Shown in pieces: positions 1 through 7,569 of a DNA stretch of 64,000 bases. The stretch comes from CAWAYR01 sp050250875. GTDB taxonomy: Bacteria; Acidobacteriota; Vicinamibacteria; Vicinamibacterales; UBA2999. A model generated the notes under the pieces. That model saw only the letters and a program-made list of their open reading frames with translations, was not told the origin of the DNA and did no database searches. The DNA lies in assembly GCA_050250875.1 (NCBI GenBank), contig JBFWNV010000001.1:248001-312000 (forward strand). The letters are read 5' to 3'. The position numbers and the translations under genes were made by a program. Each line of letters opens with the position of its first letter. The first letter of the stretch is position 1.

Positions 1-1
1 C

Positions 2-784
2 GCCGCGTGTGCCCGGGCCCCGGAGCCCGCCGCGCCGGCCGCCGCGGCGCCGCCGGGCGTCTCCTTCCCCGCCGGCCAGGTCGTCGATCTCTCGCACACC
101 TACGATCGCCGCACCGTGTTCTGGCCGACGGCGGACACGTTCCGGCTCGACGTGGTCGCCGACGGCGACACCTCCGGCGGCTACTACTACGCCGCCAACA
201 ACTTCTTCTCCTCCGAGCACGGCGGCACCCACCTCGACGCTCCAGTGCACTTCGCGCGCGGTGCGCAGACCGTCGATCAGGTGCCGCTCGATCGCCTGAT
301 CGGCGAGGCCTACGTCGTCGACGTCACGAGCCAGGCCGCCGCCGAGGCCGACTATCAGGTGCGCGTCGAGGACCTGCAGAGAACCGAGGCGGCGCAGGGG
401 CCGATTCCCGCCAGCGCGATCCTGCTGCTGCGCACCGGTTTCTCCCAACGCTGGCCCGACGCCGCTCGCTACCTCGGCACGTCGGAACGGGGTGCCGAGG
501 CGGTGGCCAGGCTGCACTTCCCCGGACTCCATCCCGACGCGGCGCGCTGGCTGGTGGCGAACCGCCCGGTGAAGGCGGTCGGCATCGACACGGCGAGCAT
601 CGACTTCGGCCAGTCGGCGGCCTTCGAGTCGCATCGCGTCCTGTATGCGAAGAACATCCCGGCCTTCGAGAACCTCACCGCACTCGAACGGCTGCCCGGC
701 CGCGGTGCATGGATCGTCGCGCTGCCGATGAAGATCGGCGGCGGCAGCGGCGCGCCGCTGCGGGCGGTGGCGATCCTGCCGTAG
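2..784 (+). CDS. Cyclase family protein (kynurenine formamidase-like), 5' partial
   Basis: The frame is open from the window edge, so the start lies upstream; 260 codons are visible. The motif HGGTHLDAP, at about the 73rd visible residue, followed by VHF, matches the HxGTHxDxPxH metal-binding signature of the cyclase / kynurenine formamidase family, which hydrolyses amide or lactone bonds with a bound metal ion. The following stretch, with a PLDRLIGEAYVVDV-type strand, is also typical. The first visible residues are Ala/Pro-rich and look like a linker after a signal peptide, so the enzyme is probably exported. The substrate cannot be read from sequence. It converges on the DUF3179 gene, with only 6 bases between the two stop codons. 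Confidence 0.85.
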   Translation, partial: AACARAPEPAAPAAAAPPGVSFPAGQVVDLSHTYDRRTVFWPTADTFRLDVVADGDTSGGYYYAANNFFSSEHGGTHLDAPVHFARGAQTVDQVPLDRLIGEAYVVDVTSQAAAEADYQVRVEDLQRTEAAQGPIPASAILLLRTGFSQRWPDAARYLGTSERGAEAVARLHFPGLHPDAARWLVANRPVKAVGIDTASIDFGQSAAFESHRVLYAKNIPAFENLTALERLPGRGAWIVALPMKIGGGSGAPLRAVAILP

Positions 785-790
785 GCGATG

Positions 791-2041
791 CTACGGCGCC
801 GGTCGGGGGCGCGGCTTCCACTCGCGGTGGACGCTCGTCTCCGGGTGGTAGGCCTGCCAGTCGAACCAGTAGTCGAGCAGGAACCTGACGCGGTCGAGGC
901 GCCGGCCGGCGAGCGGTCCGCGGACGGCCTCGCCGGCGAAGGTCCACTCGGTGCCGGTGAGGAGATCGATCAGCAGCGGCAGCCCGGCACCGGGCACCAG
1001 GACGAACTCGCGGTCGATGCCGTCGACGCGACGGTCGAACGCGCGCACCGATTTCCCGTCGTCGGCGACCACCACGACGATCGGCACTCCGCCGACGGTG
1101 TCGAGCAGCGCCCGCGCCTCGCGCACGCGCTCGAGAGGATAGGCCTTGCTCTCGCCGTTCAGCGCCACGCCCACGATCAGCGTCCGGGCCGCCAACGGGG
1201 AGTCGGGCGGCAAGGTCGTGACCGTAGGCGTGGCGCTCATGCGCTCGTCCCAGTCGACCGGGGCGTAGTCCTGCCGGCGTTCGATGGCCGGATCGGGCGC
1301 CAGTACCCGACCGTCGGGATGCTCCCGTTTCCAGATCGCGAACGCCACCTCGTCGTGAAGGAGGAGGTCGAGACGCCGGCCCTTCAGCGGTCCGAAGATC
1401 GCCTCACCGGTGACCTGCTGCCACCAGCTGCCGGTCGCGTCGTCCTGCATGACGAAGTTCTGGTTGTTGATGCCGACCAGTCGGAACCTGAGGGCCCGCC
1501 CATCCACCGCCGCGCGAAACACCAGACCGGTGTGACAGAGCGTTCAATACGTGACGACGACGGGCTCGTCGACGACCTCCGTGTTGACGACGTGGTGATA
1601 GGCGAGCTGCCGGACCGGGAACGCCACCGCCGCGGTTCCGGTGCCGATCGCCATCACCATCTCGGCGTCGGTGAGGAACGAGGCGTCGCCGGCGGCCGTG
1701 TAGGCCGGCGCCGGCAGCGGCGCGAACATCCACTCGAAGTGGTTCTGCCGCACGAACCACGCCGGCGCGACGGCCAGCGCCAGCAGCAGCACCAGCCCGG
1801 CCCGCGGCAGCACCCGGCGCGTCGATCGCCAGCCGAGCCCGACCAGCAGCGCCGCCAGCGTCACACCGACGCCGGTCAGGAGCGGACCGCGGCTGCGCAG
1901 TGCGTACGACCACGCCATGCCGCCGTCGGTCTGCGGCTTGAAAGGCTGGATGTGCCAGGTCGGGATGCCGACCACCACCCACACGGCGACGACCGACAGC
2001 CCGAGGGTGATCCAGATGGTCTTCGGCCGCAGCGCAGGCAT
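791..2041 (-). CDS. DUF3179 membrane protein, probable selenoprotein (in-frame UGA)
   Basis: Read through one TGA (1544-1546), the frame gives 416 residues. Residues 1-165 have three hydrophobic segments (near 8-28, 53-72 and 80-100) and then the start of a DUF3179 domain (YHHVVN, then VVVTY). The TGA is codon 166, and the frame resumes as TLCHTGLVF. DUF3179 proteins have VTYCPLC here, so UGA replaces the first Cys of CxxC; the second is C169. About 243 further residues complete the domain (LTGEAIFGPLKGRRL, 15 residues) and carry a second, Cys-less DUF3179-like repeat (NGESKAYPL, then GGVPIVVV) near residues 290-416. The start ATG at 2041 has TAGAAT 7 nt upstream. DUF3179 function is unknown; the CxxC suggests redox or metal chemistry outside the membrane. 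A stop mutation or sequencing error is the alternative, but family conservation continues on both sides in one frame and a SECIS-like hairpin is present. No selA/B/C/D gene is in the window. Confidence 0.8.
1519..1533 (-). promoter_or_regulatory. Candidate bacterial SECIS hairpin
   Basis: In the transcript the sequence reads ACACC-GGUCU-GGUGU: a perfect 5-bp stem with a GGUCU loop. The stem starts 10 nt and the loop 15 nt after the UGA. Bacterial SECIS elements lie in the coding sequence just downstream of the Sec codon; the E. coli fdhF element, as I know it, has a similar loop (AGGUCU) 17-18 nt after its UGA. The lower stem is weak here. SelB binding is inferred. Confidence 0.65.
1544..1546 (-). 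other. Candidate selenocysteine codon (UGA)
   Basis: The TGA falls exactly at the first cysteine of the DUF3179 CxxC motif, giving Tyr-Sec-Thr-Leu-Cys. One base change from TGT or TGC would also produce it, so a null mutation remains possible. Position, frame continuity and the adjacent hairpin favour selenocysteine. Confidence 0.7.
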
Positions 2042-2048
2042 GCGCGGG

Positions 2049-2054
2049 ATTCTA
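2049..2054 (-). promoter_or_regulatory. -10-like hexamer TAGAAT, 7 nt before ATG
   Basis: TAGAAT precedes the DUF3179 start by 7 nt with no Shine-Dalgarno between, so transcription would begin at or next to the ATG (leaderless). No clear -35 element was seen. Confidence 0.45.
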
Positions 2055-2074
2055 GTCGCCTTCGGCGAACGCGC

Positions 2075-3229
2075 CTACGGCGCGATCCAGCCGCTCAGCG
2101 GCACCAGGCGGCCCTGCTGCATCTCGCAGATGAATCCGGCCCGCTGGGCGTGATGGTCGGTGGCCGAGAAGCTCACCGCCGGCATCACGTCGCCGGCATC
2201 CCAGTCGCGGATGGACTCCATCGCGTCCACGAACCGCTCACGCGTGAGCTCGCGGCCGCTCCGCCGCACGCCCTCGACGACGAGCCGGCCGAACGTGTAG
2301 CCGTACAGCGTGTAGCGATCGACGGCGCGTCCCGGCCGCAGCCGGGACAGCGCCGCCCGGTAGCGGACGATGCCCGGCGCGGCGCTGTGTTGCGGGTCGG
2401 GATAGTGGCAGAAGCCGAGCGTGCCGTCGGTGCTGGCGCCGGGCACGGTGAGCGACGCCTCGTCGGTGAGCGGGCCGCTCGACACCATGCGCCCGCGCCA
2501 GCCGGCGCGCGCCCGCGCCGCCATCAGCGCCTGCGCCTGTTCGGGATAGAGCGCCATCACGACGGCGTCGGGGTTCAGGGCGGCGAGCGCGGCGAACTCG
2601 GCCGCCAGAACGCCGGGCCGGCGCGACGTGACGGCCACGGCCCCGGCATAGCGATAACCGACCGCGTCGGCCGACTGCTGCAGGCGGTCGCGGAATCCGC
2701 TGCCGTAGGCGTTGGGATCGTGGGCGATCGCCAGCGTGCGCAGGCCGCGTTCCTGCACCAGGTAGCGCAGCATCACCGCCGACTCCCCTTCGAACGGCGG
2801 GAACGACGTGAAGAGATACCGCTCCCCCGCCGACGAGATGAGCGCGGTGTGGGGGAACAGCACCGGCACCCGCCGCGTCCTGGCGTGGGCGACGATGTCG
2901 CCGATGGCCGGACCGCTGAAGTTGACCAGGGCGAAGACGCCGTCGTCGTCGATCATGCGGCGGGCCACGGCGAGGACGTCGGCGGGCTCGCCGCTGGCGC
3001 GGCGGCGATCGGTCCAGACGAACGTCCGGCCATGGACCCCGCCGGCGGCGTTCGCCTCCTCGAAGGCCAGGCGGAAGCCCAGGTTCTCGCCGTCGAGCGA
3101 CAGCGACCCGACCTCGGCTTCGACGCCGATGGCGATGGTGGTCGAGGTGACCCCGCTCGGTGCCGGCGGCTGTGCCGACACGACCGCCATCGCGCCGAGC
3201 GTGGCGACGACCAGGGTTCGGGCGACCAT
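2075..3229 (-). CDS. ABC transporter substrate-binding protein, Leu/Ile/Val-binding family
   Basis: 384 residues from ATG 3229; a longer frame from GTG 3262 would overlap the methyltransferase stop and add residues ahead of an evident signal peptide (VARTLVVATLG, then VVSAQ), so the ATG is preferred. After the signal comes a type-I periplasmic binding fold: ligand-domain strands around TIAIGVEAEVG, a segment with AFEEANAAGGVHG typical of LivJ/Peripla_BP_6 proteins, then FALVNFSGPAI and VPVLFPHTAL. It should bind an amino-acid-like or other small ligand in the periplasm. No permease or ATPase genes of a Liv system are adjacent, so it may be an orphan or act as a sensor. It follows the methyltransferase by 8 nt and is probably co-transcribed. 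Confidence 0.85.
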   Translation of the reverse strand: MVARTLVVATLGAMAVVSAQPPAPSGVTSTTIAIGVEAEVGSLSLDGENLGFRLAFEEANAAGGVHGRTFVWTDRRRASGEPADVLAVARRMIDDDGVFALVNFSGPAIGDIVAHARTRRVPVLFPHTALISSAGERYLFTSFPPFEGESAVMLRYLVQERGLRTLAIAHDPNAYGSGFRDRLQQSADAVGYRYAGAVAVTSRRPGVLAAEFAALAALNPDAVVMALYPEQAQALMAARARAGWRGRMVSSGPLTDEASLTVPGASTDGTLGFCHYPDPQHSAAPGIVRYRAALSRLRPGRAVDRYTLYGYTFGRLVVEGVRRSGRELTRERFVDAMESIRDWDAGDVMPAVSFSATDHHAQRAGFICEMQQGRLVPLSGWIAP

Positions 3230-3237
3230 GACGCCGG

Positions 3238-4086
3238 CTATTCTGGCTCGACTCGCGCCCACACGGCATACGCCGGCGGGGCGCTGAGCATCCCGCCGCT
3301 CGCCGCCACCTCACGGCGCAGCGCCGCCTCGAGGCCCTCGAGTTCGTCCCGCGACGGCGCCGGAATGCCGGCCGCCGCCGCCATCGGCAGCATGCTGCGC
3401 AGGCTCTCGACCGCGAAGCGGAAGATCGGCGACGTCTGGTCGCCCGACGTGTAGGTGTCGACCTCGACCGACGGATCGGCGAAGCCGGCGGCGACGAAGG
3501 CGGCGGCGAGAGCCGGGCCCATGCCGAGGTGGGCCCCGGCGGCGGTGATGGTGGCGTGCCAGACGTCGACGATGCGCTGATAGGTCGGCGAGTGCGGCCG
3601 CGAGTGGACGCCGGGCCGCAGGCCGCCGGTGTCGGACTCGACGAAGGCGACGACGCCGCCCGGCCGCACCCAGCCGCGCGCCCTGGCGAGCAGCGCCGCC
3701 GGGTCGCGCTGGTGCATGAGCACGAACCGGCCGATCACGGCGTCGACCGCGGCCTCGGGCTGCCAGGTGTCGAGTTCGCCGACGACGAACCGGGCCTGCG
3801 GCCGATCGGCGGCGCGGGCGCGGGCCGTCGCCACCGCGTCGCGCGACCGGTCCACGCCGATCACCAGGCCGCCGGGGCCGACGGCGTCGGCGGCCAGGCG
3901 CGACACGTCGCCGCCGCCGCAGCCGAGGTCGACGACGTGCTGGCCGGCGTCGACGCCGGCCCGGACCAGCAGGCGCCGCGTCACCGCCTCGTAGATGCGC
4001 GACTGCAGGGCCAGCCGATCGAACTCGCGCGGGGCGTGGCCGCAGACGTAGGCCGGCTGGGCGCCCGGGTTCGGGACGGCGTTCAC
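3238..4086 (-). CDS. Class I SAM-dependent methyltransferase
   Basis: 282 residues from GTG 4086, which overlaps the TGA of the upstream MarR-GNAT gene as GTGA, a sign of translational coupling. Motif I, VVDLGCGGGDVS at about residues 48-59, binds S-adenosylmethionine; an acidic residue follows motif II (VIGVDRS) and motif post-I is present (FVVGELD). The family transfers a methyl group to small molecules, often in ubiquinone/menaquinone or secondary metabolism; the acceptor is not evident. Coupling to a MarR regulator that may be ligand-controlled suggests a detoxification or modification role, but that is inference. Confidence 0.88.
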   Translation of the reverse strand: MNAVPNPGAQPAYVCGHAPREFDRLALQSRIYEAVTRRLLVRAGVDAGQHVVDLGCGGGDVSRLAADAVGPGGLVIGVDRSRDAVATARARAADRPQARFVVGELDTWQPEAAVDAVIGRFVLMHQRDPAALLARARGWVRPGGVVAFVESDTGGLRPGVHSRPHSPTYQRIVDVWHATITAAGAHLGMGPALAAAFVAAGFADPSVEVDTYTSGDQTSPIFRFAVESLRSMLPMAAAAGIPAPSRDELEGLEAALRREVAASGGMLSAPPAYAVWARVEPE

Positions 4087-5015
4087 AACACCAGCTCCCA
4101 GGTCTCGAACACGAGGTCCTTGCCGAAGCGGTGCTCGGGCCCGCCGCGGTGCACCATCGTGTAGCCGGCCGTCTCGTAGGTGTGGCGGGCGGCGTCGAGG
4201 ATGCTGTTGGTCCAGAGCGTGATCTTGCGGTAGCCGGCCTGGCGGGCGAACCGCGTGCACTCGTCGACCAGCCGCCGGCCGATGCCCAGGCCGCGCGCCG
4301 CCGGATCGACGATGAGCAGCCGCAGTTTGGCGATGGCGGCGCTCTTCCTCACCAGGAACACCGAGCCGACGATCTGCCCGTCGCGCTCGGCGATCCAGCA
4401 GCGCTCGCGGGCCGGATCGAAGTGCTCGACGAAGTGCTGGACGATGCCGGCGACGTGCGCCTCGAAGCTGATGTCCCAGCCGTACTCGTCGGCGTAGTAG
4501 AGGCCGTGCTGCGCCACCACCCAACCCATGTCGCCCGGCTGGTGCGCGCGCAGGACGTAGGCCGGTCCGGCCGCCTCGCCGCCGAGCACCGACTCGATGG
4601 CGCGCATCGCGCCGACCAGCCGGTCCTGGGCGGCCGGAGTCAGCGGCGCCAGCAGCGCCGCCACTTCGGCGCGCGAGCGGTCCTGCAGCGCGTCGAGGGT
4701 GCGACGCCCCTTGGCGGTGAGGGCGACGAGGCTCTTGCGGCCGTCGCCGGCGGCGGCGGCGCGGCGGACCAGCCCCTGACGCTCGAACCCCTTGAGCATC
4801 CGGCTGAGATAGGCGGCGTCGAGGTCGAGGTCGCGGGCCAGGTCGGCCGCCGCCGGCGGCGGATCGCGGTGCGCCTCGTAGAGCACGCGCACCTGCGACA
4901 GCGTCAGCGGGCTGTGCAGGTAGTCCTGGTGCAGGACGCCGATCTTGCGGGTGTAGAGACGGTTGAAGCGCCGGATCGCCTCGACCCGGGCGTTGCCGGC
5001 CGCGGACCTCGCCAT
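4083..5015 (-). CDS. Bifunctional MarR-type regulator / GNAT acetyltransferase
   Basis: 310 residues. The start at ATG 5015 is set by a strong Shine-Dalgarno (AAGGAGG) just upstream. Residues about 8-145 form a MarR winged helix (LTLSQVRVLYE, recognition region DAAYLSRMLKGFERQGLV, wing with GDGRKSLVALT). Residues about 155-310 form a GNAT domain (CWIAERDGQIVGSVFLV, then acetyl-CoA loop ARGLGIGRRL, then ITLWTNS). This MarR-GNAT fusion is a known architecture; its acetyl acceptor is generally unknown. A perfect inverted repeat 38 nt upstream of the start is probably its own operator. The downstream methyltransferase is translationally coupled. Confidence 0.92.
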   Translation of the reverse strand: MARSAAGNARVEAIRRFNRLYTRKIGVLHQDYLHSPLTLSQVRVLYEAHRDPPPAAADLARDLDLDAAYLSRMLKGFERQGLVRRAAAAGDGRKSLVALTAKGRRTLDALQDRSRAEVAALLAPLTPAAQDRLVGAMRAIESVLGGEAAGPAYVLRAHQPGDMGWVVAQHGLYYADEYGWDISFEAHVAGIVQHFVEHFDPARERCWIAERDGQIVGSVFLVRKSAAIAKLRLLIVDPAARGLGIGRRLVDECTRFARQAGYRKITLWTNSILDAARHTYETAGYTMVHRGGPEHRFGKDLVFETWELVL

Positions 5016-5052
5016 GGGCCCCTCCTTCGCAGGTGGACCATCGTCCAGCAAC

Positions 5053-5072
5053 TAGTTGACCCTTGTCAACTA
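5053..5072 (-). promoter_or_regulatory. Palindromic MarR-type operator with embedded -35 element
   Basis: TAGTTGAC-CCTT-GTCAACTA is a perfect 8-bp inverted repeat with a 4-nt spacer. On the minus strand it contains a consensus -35 hexamer TTGACA (5064-5069), with only a weak -10 (GACGAT, 18 nt on). Binding here would block the MarR-GNAT promoter, fitting autorepression. The repeat also covers the last codon and stop of the membrane-protein gene at 5066. Confidence 0.65.
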
Positions 5073-5443
5073 TCTCGGCGGGCCCGGCCGGCGCCGCCGC
5101 CGCGCTGCTCGTCGAGCTCGAGGTGGAAGCGGTGGAGCAGGTGCTGCAGGGCCGGGGCGAGCAGCACCGCGACCATGGTCAGGAAGAACACGCCGCTGCC
5201 CAGCGAGTAGACGATGGCGAACAGCTTGGCGGCGGCGGAGTGGAGCGGGGCCACCGGGCCCATACCGGTGAGGATCATCGCCGCGTTGAGCGTGGCGTCG
5301 AGCCACGGCAGGCCGTCGAGCCAGTGGTAGCCGGCGGCGCCGATGGCCAGCGCGCCGGCGACCAGGCCGCCGACGATGGCGGCGTTGCGCGCCAGGCGCG
5401 TGACCAGCACCCTGCGCAGCCGGTGGTGCGTCGGCGTGGACAT
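5066..5443 (-). CDS. Small two-helix membrane protein, ion-channel-like
   Basis: 125 residues with two hydrophobic helices (near 17-35 and 78-100) separated by a re-entrant-looking segment MILTGMGPVAPLHS, and a C-terminal amphipathic HLLHRFHLE stretch. The layout of helix, pore-like loop and helix resembles two-TM ion-channel proteins, but the loop lacks the TVGYG filter, so potassium selectivity cannot be claimed. The start ATG 5443 has TATACT 6 nt upstream, suggesting a leaderless mRNA. The gene ends inside the MarR operator, so transcripts running through would also express the regulator. The channel assignment is weak; that it is a real membrane protein is more secure. Confidence 0.7.
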   Translation of the reverse strand: MSTPTHHRLRRVLVTRLARNAAIVGGLVAGALAIGAAGYHWLDGLPWLDATLNAAMILTGMGPVAPLHSAAAKLFAIVYSLGSGVFFLTMVAVLLAPALQHLLHRFHLELDEQRGGGAGRARRDS

Positions 5444-5449
5444 CCGCCG

Positions 5450-5455
5450 AGTATA
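5450..5455 (-). promoter_or_regulatory. -10-like hexamer TATACT, 6 nt before ATG
   Basis: TATACT-N6-ATG ahead of the small membrane protein, with no Shine-Dalgarno; probable leaderless promoter. Confidence 0.5.
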
Positions 5456-5487
5456 GAACCCCCGGCGCGGCCGCCGTCCGGCGCCGG

Positions 5488-6996
5488 CTAATGCGCGATC
5501 GAGGTGCGCTCGGCGGCGGCGCGGGCGTGGATGGCGCCGGCCACCTCGCGGCCGGATTCGAACGCGCCCTGCATCCAGGCGTTCATGTTGAGGTGATCGC
5601 CGGCCAGGTAGACGCGGCCCTGCGGCTCGGCCAGCACCCTGCGCGTGACCGGGGTCGTGTTCGACCACGAGCCGAGGTTCCACTTCACCTTGTGCCAGGC
5701 CACCGAGAAGCCGGTGTCGAACTCGGCGTCGTACTGCGGGTGGATGCGGCGGCCCTGCTCGAGCGCCAGAGCCAGGCGATCGGCCGGCGGCTTGTCGCCG
5801 ATCGGCCGGCCGGACTGGCCCTGCAGGTAGTAGCCGACCAGGACGCCCTTCGGCGTGAGGTAGCCGGACGACGGGTAGACGATCTGGCCGATCTCCATGT
5901 CGGTCTTCGAGGCGCCGCCGAAGATCTGGTCGTCCTCCTCCCAGAAGCGGCGCCTGAACTGCAGGCCCATCTTGCCGGCAGCGGCGTAGGGCACCGACGC
6001 GGCGGCCTTGACGAAGGCCGGCGGCAGGTCGGCATCGAGCGTGGCGAGCATCGTCAACGGGATGGCCGCGACGCAGTAGTGCGCCTCGACCGAGCGCGGC
6101 CGCCCCGACGCGTCGAGGTAGCCCACGGTCACGCCGCGCTCGTGCTGGCGGATCTCGCGCACCGCGGCGCGGTAGGTGACGTGGTCGCCGGCACGGGCGG
6201 CCAGCGCCCGCGGCAGCCGGTCGGTGCCGCCGACCACCTGCAGCATCGACTGCTGGTATTGGAAGCCGAGGTCGAGGTAGTAGGGGGTGCGGGAGCCGAG
6301 CAGGTCGCCGAGCGGCAGCGGCGCGTCGCCGCCGCGCAGCGGGCCGCCGCGATAGCGGCCCGAGGCGTCGAGCGCGCCCTTGCTGCGCAGGTACTCGAGC
6401 AGCCGCTCGCGGTCGTCCGCCGAGACCGTGTCGTTCAGGGCGTCGGCCGAGACGGCCTTGCTCAGCAGCTCGGCGACGTAGCCGTCGAGGTCGGTGTGCA
6501 CCTCGCGGTGGCGCATCCGGCGGTTGGCCAGCGCCGGGGTGCGCGTCTGGTAGACGTAGGCCGCTTCCGACACCAGCGCGAAGGTCTCGACCGGCACCTT
6601 GAGCTCGCGGCAGTAAGCCAGCGTCGTCGTGTGGTGGTAGGCGATGCGCATCGCCCCGGGGTTGAAGTACTGGCCTTCGTCGAACGCGCACGTCTGCGCC
6701 GGGCCGTCCTCTTCGCTCACCGTGCCGCGGCGCACGGTGTGGGCGCGCCCGCCCGGACGCTCGCGGGCTTCGAGCACCTGGCACTGGTAGCCGAGCTTGC
6801 CGAGCTCGTAGGCGACGGTGAGCCCGGCCAGGCCGGCGCCGACGACCACCACGCGAACGCCGCGGCCGTCGCCGTGGAGCGCGAAGGGCGCGGCTGGCTG
6901 CGCCGCCATCAGGCCGAGCCCGGTCATCGCTTCGTAGGCGAGCGTGGCGCCGCCGCTGGCGGCCACCCGTTCGATGAATCCTCGACGTGTGATCAC
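5488..6996 (-). CDS. FAD-dependent amine oxidase, Tat-exported
   Basis: 502 residues from GTG 6996, preceded by AGGAGA. The N-terminus (TRRGFIERVAASGGA) is a twin-arginine signal, so the folded flavoprotein is exported. A Rossmann FAD motif (GAGLAGL, residues 53-59) and LEARERPGGRAHT follow, and the C-terminal FAD segment is RVYLAGDHLNMNAWMQGAF-like, all typical of flavin monoamine oxidases and L-amino-acid oxidases. The reaction is oxidative deamination of an amine or amino acid; the substrate is not clear. The gene lies 17 nt after a cytochrome c gene on the same transcript, so electrons may pass to the cytochrome rather than directly to oxygen; this is inferred. Confidence 0.92.
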   Translation of the reverse strand: MITRRGFIERVAASGGATLAYEAMTGLGLMAAQPAAPFALHGDGRGVRVVVVGAGLAGLTVAYELGKLGYQCQVLEARERPGGRAHTVRRGTVSEEDGPAQTCAFDEGQYFNPGAMRIAYHHTTTLAYCRELKVPVETFALVSEAAYVYQTRTPALANRRMRHREVHTDLDGYVAELLSKAVSADALNDTVSADDRERLLEYLRSKGALDASGRYRGGPLRGGDAPLPLGDLLGSRTPYYLDLGFQYQQSMLQVVGGTDRLPRALAARAGDHVTYRAAVREIRQHERGVTVGYLDASGRPRSVEAHYCVAAIPLTMLATLDADLPPAFVKAAASVPYAAAGKMGLQFRRRFWEEDDQIFGGASKTDMEIGQIVYPSSGYLTPKGVLVGYYLQGQSGRPIGDKPPADRLALALEQGRRIHPQYDAEFDTGFSVAWHKVKWNLGSWSNTTPVTRRVLAEPQGRVYLAGDHLNMNAWMQGAFESGREVAGAIHARAAAERTSIAH

Positions 6997-7013
6997 GCAG
7001 GGTCTCCTGCCGG

Positions 7014-7445
7014 TCAGGGGCGGCCGGGTGCGACGGCGGAAATGCCGACGGCGGTGGCGGCGTCGAGTACGGTGTCGCCGGCGACGGCGCCATTGCGTTC
7101 GAGCAGATGGGCGACCAGCGCCAGGTAGTCGTCGCCGGGGAGCGTGGCGCCGTCGGGCGGCATGGTGGTGCGGATGAAGTCGTAGAGCTGCTCGGTCGTG
7201 CGCGGCCCCCACGTTTTCAGGAAGTCGGGACCGGCCAGCGCCGGCGCGTCGTCGCGACCGCCGAGGTCGCCGGCATGACAGCCGGCACAGCTGGCGCGGT
7301 AGACCGTCCGGCCCTGTTCGGCCTGCGCGGCCGTGAACACGGCAGCCGGCGCTGCCGCCGCGTGCGACCACGTGAACCCGGCCAGCGCGCCGACGAGGAA
7401 GACGGCGACAGGCAGGGCGCGACGGGGAAGGCGGGGCACAGCCAC
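7014..7445 (-). CDS. Periplasmic c-type cytochrome
   Basis: About 143 residues from GTG 7445; a TTG at 7484 would add 13 residues ahead of the signal peptide and is less likely. A signal peptide (ALPVAVFLVGALAGF) is followed by CAGCH (C53, C56, H57), the covalent haem c site, and a TTMPPDG segment whose Met is the likely distal ligand. This is a single-haem class I cytochrome domain. It lies directly upstream of the amine oxidase gene in the same operon and may be its electron acceptor. Confidence 0.88.
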   Translation of the reverse strand: MAVPRLPRRALPVAVFLVGALAGFTWSHAAAAPAAVFTAAQAEQGRTVYRASCAGCHAGDLGGRDDAPALAGPDFLKTWGPRTTEQLYDFIRTTMPPDGATLPGDDYLALVAHLLERNGAVAGDTVLDAATAVGISAVAPGRP

Positions 7446-7557
7446 CCGGTCATCGTCGCAAGGCCGGGCGCGACAAGGCTTCAAGAGCTGGATAAGCGTG
7501 GGTAAAGAGGTGGTAAAAAGGCCGTTGCGACCCGGCGCGGCCTGCCCACGCCGGCGC

Positions 7558-7563
7558 TACGAT
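7558..7563 (+). promoter_or_regulatory. -10-like hexamer TACGAT, 6 nt before ATG
   Basis: TACGAT-N6-ATG ahead of the sensor kinase gene. No clear -35 was found. Leaderless transcription is inferred. Confidence 0.45.
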
Positions 7564-7569
7564 TCTCCT

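Noticed and set aside
791..2041. DUF3179 gene as a pseudogene split into two frames
   Set aside because: There is no frameshift, only one UGA at the exact Cys position, and a SECIS-like hairpin follows. Kept as an alternative but less likely.
3230..3262. GTG 3262 as the start of the ligand-binding protein
   Set aside because: It would overlap the methyltransferase stop and put 11 residues before the signal peptide; ATG 3229 fits.
788..3454. An 888-residue plus-strand open frame opposite three minus-strand genes
   Set aside because: The translation is Arg/His/Asp-rich with no family motif, a shadow of high-GC genes on the other strand. The same applies to other long opposite-strand frames.
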